A stretch of DNA of 64,000 nt, taken from positions 19,842,031-19,906,030 of the forward strand of contig NC_058141.1 of assembly GCF_011075055.1 (NCBI RefSeq), in the 5' to 3' direction. This document shows positions 12,134 through 45,135 of this stretch, one piece after another (position 1 is the first letter of the stretch; each line of letters opens with the position of its first letter). The notes beneath the pieces were generated by a model. The model was not told where the DNA came from. It searched no databases and saw nothing but the letters and a program-made list of their open reading frames with translations. The DNA is from Mangifera indica. Its lineage: Eukaryota; Streptophyta; Magnoliopsida; Sapindales; Anacardiaceae. The translations under genes were made by a program, and so were the position numbers.

Positions 12134-12140
12134 TATAAAT
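12134..12140 (+). promoter_or_regulatory. probable TATA box of BCHC2
   Basis: TATAAAT sits at 12134-12140. A leader follows in which a pyrimidine-rich exon ends at a donor near 12387/12388 (TTGGAG|GTATAG). A long 5' UTR intron probably then runs to an acceptor just before the ATG at 13520 (TTTTTATAG near 13509, or TTTCCAG near 13467). Position and spacing support it; no transcript evidence. Confidence 0.45.
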
Positions 12141-13519
12141 ATTGGAACCCTCCCATTGTGTAATTATTTTTGACTGGGCAACCGTACGAGAATTAAATTA
12201 CCAAATCCACCATCTCTCTGGCGCCCAATTCGCCTCCTCTATCGTCTCCTCCGATTCTCTCCTTCTCATTCTTAAAAATTTCTTTTATTATACTGCTTGT
12301 CGATCGATCTGTCCCTCACATTGATGAACCAATCGTCATAATCAGTGGAGATTTGCATCTGATTGGTTCTTTCATTATTTCTTGGAGGTATAGTTCAATT
12401 TGTGTTATGATATACCTTTCTTTATATCACATTTTGCAATTAATTTGATCTTTCATTGTAAAATCAGGTCGTTTGCATGATCTACGGGTTAGATCTGTTC
12501 AATTTCTTGCAAATCTTTTGGCAGAATTTATTGTAAATCATCTTACTCTTGTTTTCTTTAAATTTGATTTTTCAGTTCATCTGAGTTTTTTAATAGTCGT
12601 TGCTGATAATTTCCGAGAGAGAATCTTATTTTTAACGAAAAGACAGCCTCATAGGTAAGGCCGTGAGTTATGTGAACATTATATGGTTGCAATGCTCTTT
12701 AATTTCGAGTCGATCAAAGTTGGAATATTTTGAACGACTTTTTTTGCCGATGATAGAAACTATCTGTGTTCATTGTTTTGGTCATTGTTCAAGAATTTAG
12801 GAGCAATTTATTATCTGAATTCTAAGTAACTTTTGAGACTTGAATGATGAGGGTTATGTAATATATCAGTGAAATTTGTTTACTCTACTGTGATACACAG
12901 TTATTATTTATTTTTGTTGGTTTCAGTGTTAATAGATTTCCCCCAGTGTGATTTTATATGCACAATCACTTTTTGTTTATAACTTTATTTTGGCTTGTTG
13001 CAATAATTGATATTATCTGACTGAATATTTATTTCTAGATATCTAAATTACTGTTGCATTCTCATTTATTTTAACTTTTTATGTGTGCTAGGCATGTCAA
13101 TTATATTGATGTTTATTCACTACGTTTTCTAAAGTAACGGGACAATTGAAGAAGTAAATTTTGCACATTTTGAAGGACTTGAATGAAGAGTGCAATAAAA
13201 TATATTAGTGAATTTTAACTGTTGTTTTCTTTGATGGTCATGTTTTGATTTGAATGTGATATGCATATCTTGTCGGTTGGAGTATTAATAGAATTCGCAC
13301 AGTTTGATTTTTACTTGCACCGCCACTTTATTGTGGAGAAAGTAATTATTTTTCTCTTTTATTTTTATTTGTAAATTAATGTGACTCTCATATTATCAGA
13401 TTGATATTTCAAGTTAATTAAATTGAAATTAGGTTCTCGTTGATTTTGATATTTTATGGTTTCCAGGAAGGTAAATTATATTAATGTTCATTTGCTAGGT
13501 TTTTATAGCAAATAAGCTA

Positions 13520-33970
<20,451 letters not shown>

Positions 33971-34215
33971 TTTTAGGTCATTGAATTTCACTAGGTTTTT
34001 GAAAGATGATTACAGGAGATACCAAATAGTAGATACGATTAGAACCAAGTACATGAAGGGCATGCTGGTGTCCCAGTTTGGACATCAGTTCAGATTACTC
34101 GGGTTACAGTTTGCAGCTGTCCTTGAGGGTGTAACATATGTATACGATGAGCAACCTATGCATATTATTTTGCATCATTGAGTGGCAGGCTACCGTATTC
34201 ATCTTGTGGTTGTTC

Positions 34216-34221
34216 AATAAA
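34216..34221 (+). terminator. poly(A) signal AATAAA of BCHC2
   Basis: AATAAA lies 245 bases after the BCHC2 stop codon, followed by a TG/T-rich stretch. It is a plausible cleavage signal; a short frame inside this 3' UTR (33981-34181) is not taken as a gene. Confidence 0.5.
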
Positions 34222-34230
34222 TTTTTATGG

Positions 34231-35176
34231 AGTCTGTCTCCAAGTCAGTTTTGTCTATTAATTTTTTGACAGATTAGTAAATGGAATATACAACAGCCAA
34301 TTCATTCCTGTATCTTTTTTGTATATTTTTGTACATGACTTGAGTGAGCCTATCAACTTCTCTTTTTATGCTATTTAATGTGGATTTTGTTGGTTGTTGA
34401 GGATTCCTTTATCAGATGTATTTTAGCATTTTCTCACGTGTGAATTGAACCAGAAAATCAGCTTTTAAGTCAATTCCATCTCCCATGTAGCAACTAGAAA
34501 TATCTCTGATGAGAAGTTGATGTATTTCTGAGAAATTTATGGTATTAGATTCAGTAATTTATTTTGAACACTAAAGCCACTGCGTTTCACACGTTGGTAA
34601 TACTACTGTTTTCTCTGTTGTATTTGTATATCAGCCATCTGTTTTTCAGTAGCTTAAAAAAAATTTATATCTCAATTTTTTTGCAGGCTGATAAAGGGCT
34701 GGATCCAATTCAGGCGGAGATGAGGCAGATCAGTTCACATCAGTCAGACACATTTAAATTCGGATTCAGTTTCAAAATGATTAAAAAGGGTTAGATTCAA
34801 ATCAATTTGAATTCAAAAAAATCTGAATACGGTTCGTTTGATAAAAACAAGTCTAATTTTTTTTACTTGAACCAAATTTATTCAGTCTGAGTATAAATGG
34901 ATGGGATTCCATCTAAGTTTAAACGGTTCAGATTAAATACAGCCATGAGTGGATCACAGCTAGTGGCGCGAAAAGTGGAGTGGAGTCAAAATTTGGGCTG
35001 TGCCAGTATGGGCTGTTTCATCCAATGGTAAAGGTGGCTTGCCCATCAGTACTTTGATATTTAAAACAGGGCAGCCTTAAAAGGCCTAATCAGAATGGCT
35101 TTTTCTGGTCCAGTAGCATTATAATTAATTTTTAGGTTTGCGTAGGAGAGTGAGGGGGTTTTGAAAAGAAAGAAAG
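34231..35176. other. spacer between BCHC2 and the coiled-coil gene
   Basis: Holds 3' flanking DNA of BCHC2, an AT-rich repeat-like stretch with GATTCAAATCAATTTGAATTC near 34794-34814, and from about 35100 the promoter and short leader of the next gene. No further gene is seen. Confidence 0.45.
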
Positions 35177-37254
35177 ATGGGAGGCCAAGGAAGAAGAAGA
35201 AGAGAGAAGAACTATAGAGCAGCACATGGAGGTCCTACTCGACTACCTCCTCCACCTGATCCCTCCCAAGTCGATGCTTTACCTTCGAAACTCCGCAAGC
35301 TCATCTCTTTCACTTCTACTCTTCAAGGTTCTTTCTAACTTCTCTTTCTAAAACCACTTTGCAGTTACTTTTACCAATAATTTAATTATCTTCTTCAGAT
35401 TCTAACAAGGTTTCAAAGGACGAAAATAGGAAAATAAAAGTAGACGCTGATGCTGACAAAGTTAGTTCCGACCTTTCTCGCTGCTTTAATTTATATGGAT
35501 GAATGTTTAAACCTTTTTTTATTCTTATTTTTGGTTGTCCGTGATATGTTATATGATGAATTTAAATTTAATGTAGAAGGGCTTCCCGGAGAAAAAAAGG
35601 AAATTGGAAACAACTGGAATCGAAGATGGGGATGCAGATAGTGTAGAGGAAATGGCGCAGAATGGCAAAAACGAAAAGGGAAAGAAAAAAAGAAAAAGGA
35701 AGGAGGTAAAGGACCTACGATTTGAGGCTGAAATTGGGAATTTGGCCACCCGTTCTAAAAGAAAGGAGCGCAAGAAAAAGTACGCTCTTCTTACTCTTTA
35801 TTTTCTTTGATATGATGATGATACTTGATGTTGCCAGTAATCAGTTGCATCTTTTCCTTGTTGGAATGGTTTTTTATGATGATGAGATTAGCACTTAAAA
35901 ATACTCTACATCTACGATTATGTTTATTATTATTGAGGGAGAAAATAACATAGGTACAATGGTAATGCTAAAAGTTGTGAGTTCGATGTTTGATTATCTG
36001 AGCCTCAGTTCAACCTTGAATTTATAGGAATGGAGGCTAGGGTTACAAGTATTACTTACTAAGTATTGAGCCATGGCTTTTGACAGAAAGTCATTGTTGG
36101 AAGGTTGTCTGCTCCCGAACTCTGATGTAGTAGGAGAGTTTGCGGAGCTTAGGGTTAATTCTAGTTTTCCTTGCTGGAATGTTTCCTGTCTGCATCTTGA
36201 ATTGACCTGCAAGTTAGTAACGACTCCATCTGCTGTCCACTAATCGTTTTTTGGTTGTCAAAGCTGTGACTTTGATCGAGGAGAAGTTTTGACCTTATAA
36301 CAGTTTGCAATGTCTTTAATATGCTATAGATAGTCTAAATTGGAATGAAAAGTGGCTATGTTGCCGTGAAAAATGCTTTAGAATTGGATGTGATTTGTTT
36401 TTGGCATCCTACAATTATAGCATCTGCATGAACGTTTGACCTTTTTGACTGCAAACTACTAAAAGTTTTAACTACTGGCACAATTTTACCATATGAAATA
36501 CCGGATGAGTGCCAAGGCCTTAATGGGGGATTTATGTGACCAACTCCATGTTGGAAGATTTATGCAACCAAATGAAGCACAGTGGTGCTGAAGGATTCGT
36601 TTGATCAACTCCTAATAGATGAAATCTAGAGTTAGCTTACCCCAAGTTGAATTTTGTGAACTTCTGATCCCTCTTTTGAACTAGAATCACTTGGAAAAAG
36701 AAAATGTTCCACACTGATGGATTTGGGTCCCTAACCATGGTTATTTCTTGATGTAACTGAAAATTATTGATCATAACCATTTGACATCTTCAAAATGCTT
36801 GAGCGGTTTCATGTGTCATTTATCTCAACAATTAATTTGGGTGAATGCAAAAGTGATTTTCCATTGCACACTGATTTTTCATGCTGCATTGTCAAACTGT
36901 TAATAATTATATAATACTTCTTTTAGGTATTTGGAAGAGAAGAAAAAGAAACACAAGAAAGCTAAAACAGAGGAGGAGCCAGACTTCCCAGGACGTGAGA
37001 AAATAAAATTTGGAGATGTGGTTGAAGGACCGCCTAAATTGCTTGCAGTTCCTAAGGTAGTATCATTGGCATTTGATTAACATCTAGAAGAATAGTTCTC
37101 TTTTCAATTTAATGAGAGTTTTCCAATCTTTCTGCAGTCAATGAAGATTGATGCTTCGAAAGAGAGGTTACGTTTGCAGGCAATTGAGTCTTACAGAAAT
37201 CGCAAAGGATGGACCTCAAGACCAGGGCTTCAGCTTCCCCCAGTGATCACATGA
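35177..37254 (+). CDS. lysine-rich coiled-coil nuclear protein (At2g45520 / CCDC137-like)
   Basis: Five exons, 35177-35327, 35399-35460, 35577-35779, 36927-37056 and 37138-37254, give 220 residues with all GT-AG borders in frame. The protein is very basic, with clusters such as GKKKRKRKEVKD, KRKERKKK and EEKKKKHKKAK that would act as nuclear or nucleolar signals and form charged helices. Near the C-terminus EKIKFGDVVEGPPKLLAVPK resembles the FGEV-PP-L segment that I recall from animal CCDC137. No enzymatic motif is present. The ATG chosen begins MGGQGRRRREKNYRAAHG and directly follows a purine-rich leader. From memory, a coiled-coil gene occupies the same place between CYP704A2 and BEACH C2 in Arabidopsis, which supports a single orthologous gene. 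Function is not established; a role in ribosome or RNA biology is only a guess from composition. It converges with P450 A, the stop codons being about 213 bases apart. Confidence 0.85.
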
Positions 37255-37467
37255 CAGTATAGTTGGTTCAGCTTAATGCAAATGCAACTAATTGCCAAAC
37301 AATCTTTCCCCTTTTCTGGCTTCTGTACTTTATGGTTCTTCAGTGTTCTTATCAATGAGAAAAGTACAAACAATATATTAATTTCATAATATTGCGAAAA
37401 TAGTAGAATTTATTTAGTTTTGTTTACAAGGGTACTGAGCTTAACATACTATAGAGTAGATGCGAAG

Positions 37468-39993
37468 TTAACTGCCAATTCTTCGGAGGACTCTAACATG
37501 CAGGCCTCCATCTATGTGAAGATTGATCATTGTCCTGTAATTTACAGTTGCCTTCTCATTGCTCAATTTGAATTCAAAAAAGTGTAACAGGACTGCTGAG
37601 AAGATCTTCATCTGTCTGTACGCGAATTCCTTCCCTAGACAGATTCGCGGACCGGCCTGTGCACCAACAAGAAATGGAGTTTATATTCTACAACAAAATC
37701 AGACTCATCATAAGTGTTTTATCACACATTCTACTGACCTGGAAGGCTGTAAATTTGAAAGGGCTCTCTTTCTGAAATATTCCATTCTCATTTAACCATC
37801 TCTCTGGCTTGAATTCTTCTGCATCATCGCCCCAGATGAATTTCATCCTACCCATTGCATAAGGTTGATAAGCTACCATATCACCTTTGCTCACATTGAA
37901 CCCATCTGGCAACGTATCGTCGGCCAAACATATCTTAGCATCCTACAAACAAAACAATTTAAAAAGAAAAAATAATTGAAATATGAAACCTTATTCTATC
38001 CGGAAACATTATGGAATTAATTAGCCATTAACTAAACTTGGGGTGTTCATAAGGTTTGGTGACAATAATATCAATGCCGAAAAGGGTAGTTAGAAATAAG
38101 ATTGCCAAATGCTTATGGTGGTTGTAACGCCCTTAGAAAAATTCTTTATTAACAAGAATACAAGAAATATATTGGTTATGTATGAGCATCTTACACTGTT
38201 TCGAGTTGATAAGACAAGAATGCATATGAATAATATGAGTAGTCAGAATTTTATTTACCACTGGAACAGCAGGGTACAGTCGCAGAGTTTCAGTTATAGC
38301 TGCATGAAGATAATGCATATGTTCCTGAGCTTCTTCAGTAATACTGTCCGCAAACTTGGCAAAGCTTGTACTGTCTTTAATGTTTGTAGCTTCCTTCACT
38401 TCTTCTGCAATTTTTTCCTGCACAGCAGGGTGCTTGCAGAGCATGTAAATAAGCCACGAAAGTGTCGTTGCTGTTGTGTCTTTGCCAGCAATTATGAAGT
38501 TCAAAATTATATCTCGCAGATACTTTGGATCAGTCTCATTCACTTGAAGAAACCTTGATAATATGTCTTCTTTCTTCATCTGCCTCAGCATGTATAACAA
38601 GTTCACATTATAGCTACATATATATGTCATAATTAAAAAATAATCTGTTACTTAGTTGACTTACAGAAGAATCATCTTGTGCATTGCACATTTGTTCAGT
38701 CTTGCTATGAATTAGCTTGTAAACAAAAGTGTCAATCACTTCAATTTTTTTCTTTAATGTAGCTTCTGATCCAATATTTAAAAACTTCTTGATCCTCCAT
38801 GAAATATCAACATATCTGAAGAGAGTCATTGCACTTGCATCATCAAAAGCAGAACTGAAATGGATACCTTCTTCGCTTGATCTGCACATGCTGTCTAATT
38901 CAACTCCAAATCCAACTTTGAAAATTGAATCCAAAGTTGATTTCATAAACAGATCCTACATGAATTTTTATATTCAGTTTATCATGTTCAACATCAAAGG
39001 GCAAGTCAAAATCTGTCTATGAACATTGAAAACTCACTTGAATGTCCAGAATGTGGTTGGCATTTGAAGCCTCATACAGAATCTGAGCAAGTTTTGCCAC
39101 ATTTTTCTTGAAAACAACACTGCTAAAGTCTCTCAGAACTTTTGTTGAGAACTCGTAGCTAGATATCTTTCTCTGTTGACGCCACTTATCACCATCAACA
39201 GTGAAAATTCCATCCCCTAATAAGTCCCTTAGAATGTTGTAATTATACCAGCCCTGCACAAAGTTTCAGATAACTTAAAAATTTAGGCTTCCAAATCAAC
39301 AAAAAGGTGGGAACCTCACAAACGATTGATTACAGTAGCCTAAGGTATGTAAATCTAATGCCTTCTACCTTTTCTTTTTTGTTAGGGCCTCAACAAAGTC
39401 CTATTGAATCTCCCACCCCAAAAGCTCTAGCTTGAAGCGATGAGACTTTCTTTTACACTTACATAACTAAACTCAATTCAACTTCCATGATGGGTAAAGT
39501 CTAGGTTCGAATTCGCCTAAATTAAGGTAGTTTGAACTGAGTTAAGCCAGCTCGGTTTGCATCTACCCCAAATTTTCACCACAGTCATCTCAAAAGCTAA
39601 CCAATTACCTTTCACCATGAGATTCTCATGTTAATTACAATTAAAAACCTTAAAATTTAACAGTTATATACTCGATACACAGTGGAGGAGATAACTTACC
39701 TTGCCATAATTTTCGAAGTTGGTTTTAAGAATGTATTCTACGTTGGGAGGGTAAGCAGTGTAAACCTCACTTCTAAAAGGAGAAATCAACCTGTAAGTCT
39801 TATGCTTGGCAGCGAGATCAGTCATATAATGATGCAGTCTGTTGAAGTTGAGGAGTTGATTGAATACTGTACCACCAATAGGATGATACTTCTTCTTTTG
39901 CTGCAATTTTCCACCCAGAATTCCAACGGTAACAACTCCCAAAATTATAGCTAAAACAGTGATGAAGAGAGGGCTACCCAGGAAGAAATCCAT
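37468..39993 (-). CDS. cytochrome P450 A, CYP704 family (704C1-like)
   Basis: Six exons, 39993-39700, 39253-39038, 38955-38665, 38579-38259, 37942-37739 and 37656-37468, encode 504 residues, a normal length. All introns are phase 0. An N-terminal membrane anchor (residues 1-30) places it on the endoplasmic reticulum. P450 landmarks are the oxygen-activation motif AGKDTT (298-303), ExxR as ETLR (364-367), PERW (420-423) and the heme loop [11 protein letters not shown] with cysteine 448. CYP704 belongs to the CYP86 clan, whose characterised members hydroxylate fatty acids with NADPH-P450 reductase; the substrate here is unknown. It differs from B-E in having an extra intron after residue 98, in lacking the GKS.(R/K)DP region, and in the phrases MKKEDILSRF and AFDDASA, which I associate with CYP704C1. 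It is thus the outlier of the array and closest to the BEACH gene. Confidence 0.93.
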
Positions 39994-41363
39994 GGAAAGA
40001 AACCTAGCTAGCTTCCTAAACGAAGAAGGATTTCACTTGGTTGTTTTTAACGCATGTGACACCGTTATCGATTGAGAGAGAATAATAAAGAAAGAATGGA
40101 TGACGGAATATTGGCAGGCCAATTTTAAGTGTAATTTTATATATAAATAAAAATATATTATTATATAATTATATATTATTTTATTTTTAATTATATGATA
40201 ATATTTTATTATTTATACATAAAATTATATATATAATACTAAGTTGTATATATATTTGAGTAGATAAATTTTTATCTGTGTATCCATTTATACTGCAATA
40301 TAGATTTATTGATAGAGCAATACTGTACATATTTATTTTGACTATATAAATATATATATATATTATCATATAATTATATTTTATTTTATATTTAATTTAA
40401 AATTATTTAATCATAAATAATATATATAAATATATATGTATTAATATATTTAAAATAAATATACATAATTTTATTATTTATTGATATTAAAATCAATTAA
40501 TTGACTATATAGATCCCTTCCATGATTCTAGGATTTCTGTAAGATTTATTTTTTAAGATAATATTAAAAATATTTAATAATTTTGTTGTTCTCAATTTCT
40601 TATTTGTAAGCGAAAATCTTGCTGGTCAGGGTTAGATTTGATTAAGTTAGTTGGGTTCAATTTCAACCTTAATTCAAACGAGTTAACTTTGATTTAATTT
40701 AAATATTTAAATTTGAGTTAATTTAAATTAAATTATTTTTAAATCAAATTTAAGTATTAGTTCATCAATTTTAGATTGACTGTTTTGAAATTGAATCAAT
40801 CTCAAATTAAATTTATTTGAGCTTGACTTGCATTAAATGGTTCACCTGTAGTTCAAACTCATATAATTGTAGAGGTGGAGTTGATGAGAGCTAACTTGGT
40901 TTGAATCCATAGATTGACTCGAACAAACTTATCTTAAATTAAAATTTTGACTCAGTAATTTAACTTATTTGTCTATTTTGTTATACTATTCAGCCCCCTA
41001 GTGTCATCGTTCACTAGTGACACTATATATTAACTCAAACAATCTCAAATTAGATATTATAGATTCAATTGAATCTTGAACTGACTTTGAACCTAATTTA
41101 ATTCGGATTGAATCTACCTCTAAATTAGCCGTAACCCCCCGGACCATGATGAACCTAAAGAAACAGAGCAGTGTTATTGAGTCCATGGGCCACAATGAGG
41201 CCATAAGTGTTTTCCAAGTCAGTCATGTGATTTGAGGTACATAATGCATACATACATCCTTGGTAGATAAGCAGTTTTTCTACCAGTATGGATACAACAA
41301 AAGAGTAAACCTGAAATAGATTTTAACCATATAACAACATTTATATGCAAAATTTGAAATCCA
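39994..41363. other. spacer between P450 A and P450 B
   Basis: Holds the P450 A promoter side, then a very AT-rich stretch (40130-40500) with many ATATAT and TTATTT phrases that can fold on themselves, and two stretches of the GAATTTAA-type repeat family (40625-40870 and the MITE at 40870-41122). No coding frame is supported. Confidence 0.5.
40870..41122. mobile_element. small MITE with TAGAGGT ends
   Basis: Ends are TAGAGGTGGAGTTGATG and the inverse of TAGAGGTAGATTCAATCC, giving an imperfect terminal inverted repeat around 253 bases of AT-rich DNA. The interior carries short phrases (TTTAACTTATTTG, CTCAAATTAGATATTATAG) that recur in other P450 spacers. No target duplication is certain. Confidence 0.5.
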
Positions 41364-43744
41364 TCAACTTTTTCTTGGAATTGCGCGAAGATGGAGGTTC
41401 CCATCAATGTGAAGTGAGAACATCGTCTTGTAAGTTAAATTTTTTGTGTCATCAGCCAATTTGAAATGGAAGAAGTGAAGAAGGGCCATTGATGCAATCT
41501 TCATCTGCCGATAAGCCAAGTCTTTGCCTAGACAAATCCGAGGACCACCCTGTAAAAATAGGTAGACATTTAGATATATATGAGACTGCTAAACAAAGGG
41601 TGGATTTGAGCCTAACACATTGATTAGAATAAACCGAATTTGAGTTGAAGTTTTAGTTTAATAGTTCAATTTGAATTTGACTTGTTTGTTTCGTTAACAA
41701 ACGAATCATCCTTTGAAGATATTGTTTAATTTGTTGATAATACCATTTATCCCCTCCATAACTCTTTGATAACATTACACACAAATTCAAATGAACTCAA
41801 ATTTGAGTTCGTGTTAAACGCTAATTGGCTTTTGTTTAGGCTTAACTTGACTCAAATTCATCATCTTGAAATGGTGTATAAACATGCATATTGAAATTAA
41901 AAAAAAAAAATTAGGGAGATTAGTTCGTACATGAAAAGACACGAATTTGAAATGTGATTGAGGCTGAAAAATTCCATTCTGAAGCCATCTTTCAGGACGA
42001 AATTCTCCGGCATCATCTCCCCAAATATAAGGCATTCTAGCCATGGCATATGCGGTGTAGTAAATTCCATCTCCTTTTTTAACCCTATAGCCATCAGGAA
42101 GAACATCATCAACTTCTGCACACTTTCCATCCTGATACAACAAACATACAAGATTATTTTTGTTCGTCAGATAAAATTTCTCGTCACTAATTGAAGTACT
42201 CAATTCAAAGCCTTGCGGAAAACAAGTCAGGCTCTGAATTGCATACTTCATTCAAATTTATTTTGAAAATAAACATCTTACCAAGGGGACTGCAGGGTAT
42301 AGCCTCATGGTCTCTGCCAATGCTGCATGAAGATATTGCATTCTGTCAAGCGTTTCTTCAGTTATATTGGCCACAAAATCGTCAAGGTTGGCGATTTCAT
42401 TTTCCTGACTTCCAGTGATATGTCTCACTTCTTGCACAATCTTTTCTTGTACCAAAGGGTTCTTGCAGAGCATGTAGAAAAACCAAGAGAGCGTAGTGGC
42501 ACTGGGATCTTTGCTAGCAAATATAAAATTCAATATTATATCCCTCAGATATTTATCGTTCATTGTCTCGGGGTCTTCTTCACTCGCCACCAAAAATCTT
42601 GAAAGCAAGTCCGTTTTCTGACTCTTTAAATTTAAAAAAAAAAAAAATTAGAAGCAAGTTTTTTACAATAATACTACTGTTGGTGGATACTAAAGGATAA
42701 AAAATTATGGATGAGTTGATCCAAATTGGTTTGACTTAAATTCACAACTCAACTCAAATGAGTTGATCTCGAATTAAAACTTTAGCTAAATAACTTGACT
42801 TGAAATTAGTTCATTTATTCATTCAGTGATATTGTTTATTGTTCACCTCTCATATGACATTTTTCACCTTATCGGTAGTTCTCTAATGATATTATGCATC
42901 AGCTCAAATAAGTTCAAGTTAAGTATTATAAATTTGATCCAAGTTTGAGCCGATCTCAAGCTTGAATTGGATCAAATATACCTCTATATAAAACATGACA
43001 TAATGTGATTTAGTGATTTTGAATTAAAAATCAAATAAATAATTAAATTACACAATAACGTGATAATTAGTTTATTTGTACACATTAATAGTAGTTAGGG
43101 TTAGATAGCTACGCCGAGCCCAAATTTATGTTGAGTTGAGTTCAATTCAAATCGTAAATAATTTGAATTGGCCAAAAACGTTATTAGAGATTGCTAATAA
43201 GATAAACAATATTATCAAAGTAGTAACAGATTTAGTAGCACACAAATCACCACTTACGTAATCTTGTTGTACGGCAAGAAAATTCCTCTTATCATGAATG
43301 AGTTTGTGCACAAACCCGTCAATGACTTTGAGATTATTATTAATAGAAGCTTCAGAACCGAAATTGAGAAGCTTTTTTATCTGCCAGAATGGATCTTTGT
43401 ATCGTCCATACACCAAAGCATTTGATTCATCAAGGGCTTTCATGAATTTGGTCCAACCATTCAAGCAATTCAAATCCACTCCAAATGCCACTTTAAATAT
43501 CCAATCCAAACTCAACTTCATCATCATATCCTGCAAAACACCAAAAAAAAAAAAAAAAACATTGTTATATATATATGATTAATTAGGTAGTCATGCAAAC
43601 GAGTAGAGCCAAGACTAGTACTGATTGGCTCGAGTTCAACGAAATGGAGTAAGCATGGAGCTCGAATTTGGGCTTGAACTTGAGGAGTTTGGGTATTGTT
43701 AACTCAAATTGAAGGTCAATTTGATAAATTCGATAATACTCATT

Positions 43745-43814
<70 letters not shown>

Positions 43815-44513
43815 CCATTCCAAACTGTAAACTTACCGAATTGAGCAACAGAAGCTTAAGCTTGATTTGATAACAATCAAACCAAGCCGCAAATAGCTCT
43901 CCAGCAGCTTGTTTGGATTGCAACCCTAATAATTTATTTTGGCCATGTGCAATCAAATATTATAAAGAGACCATGAAATAAGATTACTTACTTGCATATC
44001 AAAGATCCTACCCGCAATAGCAAATTCCGAAACTACTTTGACCACCTTCACTGCATTTGTTTTAAACACAGCACAACTGTAACTTTGAAGATCTCTTGTT
44101 GAGAACTCAAGGCTAGCCAACTTCCTCTGCTGCCTCCACTTTTCTCCATCCACATTCAATATTCCCTGGCCGAAAAGATCTTTCATAACCAGTTGATTAT
44201 ACCCACCCTTCGAATATTTATCGAATTTGACTTGTAGCACATGTTCTATGTTTCTCACATCAGTGGTGTAGATTTGGCTTGCAGCCGGAGCAAGAAATCG
44301 GAAAGTGGGCTGTTTTCTCCCAACTTGAGTGTGGTAGTCATAAAGTCTGTTGTAATACAAGAGCTTGTGATAGACAGTACCGTACACCGGTGCATAACTG
44401 GGGTCTCTGAAAGATTTGCCATAGTAGGATTTGATAATGAGATAAGAGAAGCGCAAAAAGAGAGAGAAAATTGAGAACGCAATGAAGGCAAAGATGGCCA
44501 AGATGATACCCAT
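41364..44513 (-). CDS. cytochrome P450 B, CYP704A-like, altered I-helix
   Basis: Five exons, 44513-43992, 43530-43258, 42617-42282, 42131-41931 and 41549-41364, encode 505 residues in frame; all introns phase 0. Exon 1 is the fused equivalent of exons 1 and 2 of gene A. An N-terminal anchor, ETMR (367-370), PERW (423-426) and heme loop [11 protein letters not shown] with cysteine 450 are intact. The I-helix reads ASKDPSA (299-305) where intact relatives have AGKDTSA. The threonine of the acid-alcohol pair is therefore proline and the glycine is serine. In P450s generally this pair helps protonate bound oxygen, so activity may be reduced or changed. No stop or frameshift is present and splice sites are normal, so the gene is kept as coding. 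Intron 1 holds a long TA repeat; intron 2 holds a repeat-like insertion near 42700-42986. Confidence 0.9.
42700..42986. mobile_element. probable MITE in intron 2 of P450 B
   Basis: AT-rich block ending with the inverse of TAGAGGTATATTTGATCC and containing GAGTTGATCCAAATTGG near its left side. It resembles the element at 40870-41122 in its right end and interior phrases. The left limit is uncertain. Confidence 0.4.
43750..43810 (+). repeat. (TA)30 microsatellite in P450 B intron 1
   Basis: About thirty uninterrupted TA units. The run creates an artefactual frame of alternating Tyr and Ile on the minus strand that is not a gene. Confidence 0.95.
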
Positions 44514-44564
44514 TTTGTTTTTCCTTTTCGTGTTGCGAATGAGAAGAGATGGATAAGATCTTGA

Positions 44565-44573
44565 TTATATATA
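44565..44573 (-). promoter_or_regulatory. probable TATA box of P450 B
   Basis: On the minus strand TATATATAA lies about 52 bases upstream of the ATG, inside a block (AATCAAGATC and flanks) also present upstream of pseudogene C. A leader of under 30 bases would follow. Confidence 0.45.
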
Positions 44574-45079
44574 TTGAGCTGGTTCTGTATCTCAGAATTC
44601 ATGGTGGAACATCTGAATTATATAATATTATAAACTGGATCATGTGAGTGAATATACATATAAATATATAAATATATATATATAGAAATGAACACGTTTA
44701 GATGTGGTGATTGTGATATATAATGCTTTCTTACCCCTCAAAATTAGCACTTCCCGCAACGCCGAAAGCCATGCTTCTGACTTGCTAATTGTTAGTTTAA
44801 TAATTTAATTGAGCATTTAAATCAAGTGTTATAATTTAATTAAGTAATTTAAAATTAAATATAAAATAAAATATAAATATTTAATTGAATATTTAAAATT
44901 AAATTCACATAATATTATTTTTATTAATTGTATTAAAGAAGTATCTTATTAAAAATTTTGTATTTATATTTTAGAAATTTTATTATCTGAATTTAAATAT
45001 AATAAATAATTAATAAATATATAAATTATAAATTTTAATATAATTTTTTTTTAAAGTGAAACTCAAACAAAATAATGAC

Positions 45080-45135
45080 TTGCAGCATGAATTTTAAGGA
45101 ATCTGAAAGGACTCTTGTTGAAAACTCCAAGCCTG
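45080..45135 (-). pseudogene. P450 exon 1 relic
   Basis: On the minus strand the frame reads GLEFSTRVLSDS, matching the KLASYEFSTRVLRDFS segment near the end of exon 1 in the CYP704A-like genes. Homology fades on both sides. It is a short leftover of another P450 copy. Confidence 0.65.

Noticed and set aside
40130..40500. AT-rich stretch considered as a matrix attachment site or MITE
   Set aside because: Composition alone; no clean inverted ends or target duplication could be fixed.
43744..43956. Minus-strand frame of alternating Tyr and Ile
   Set aside because: Translation of the TA microsatellite in P450 B intron 1.
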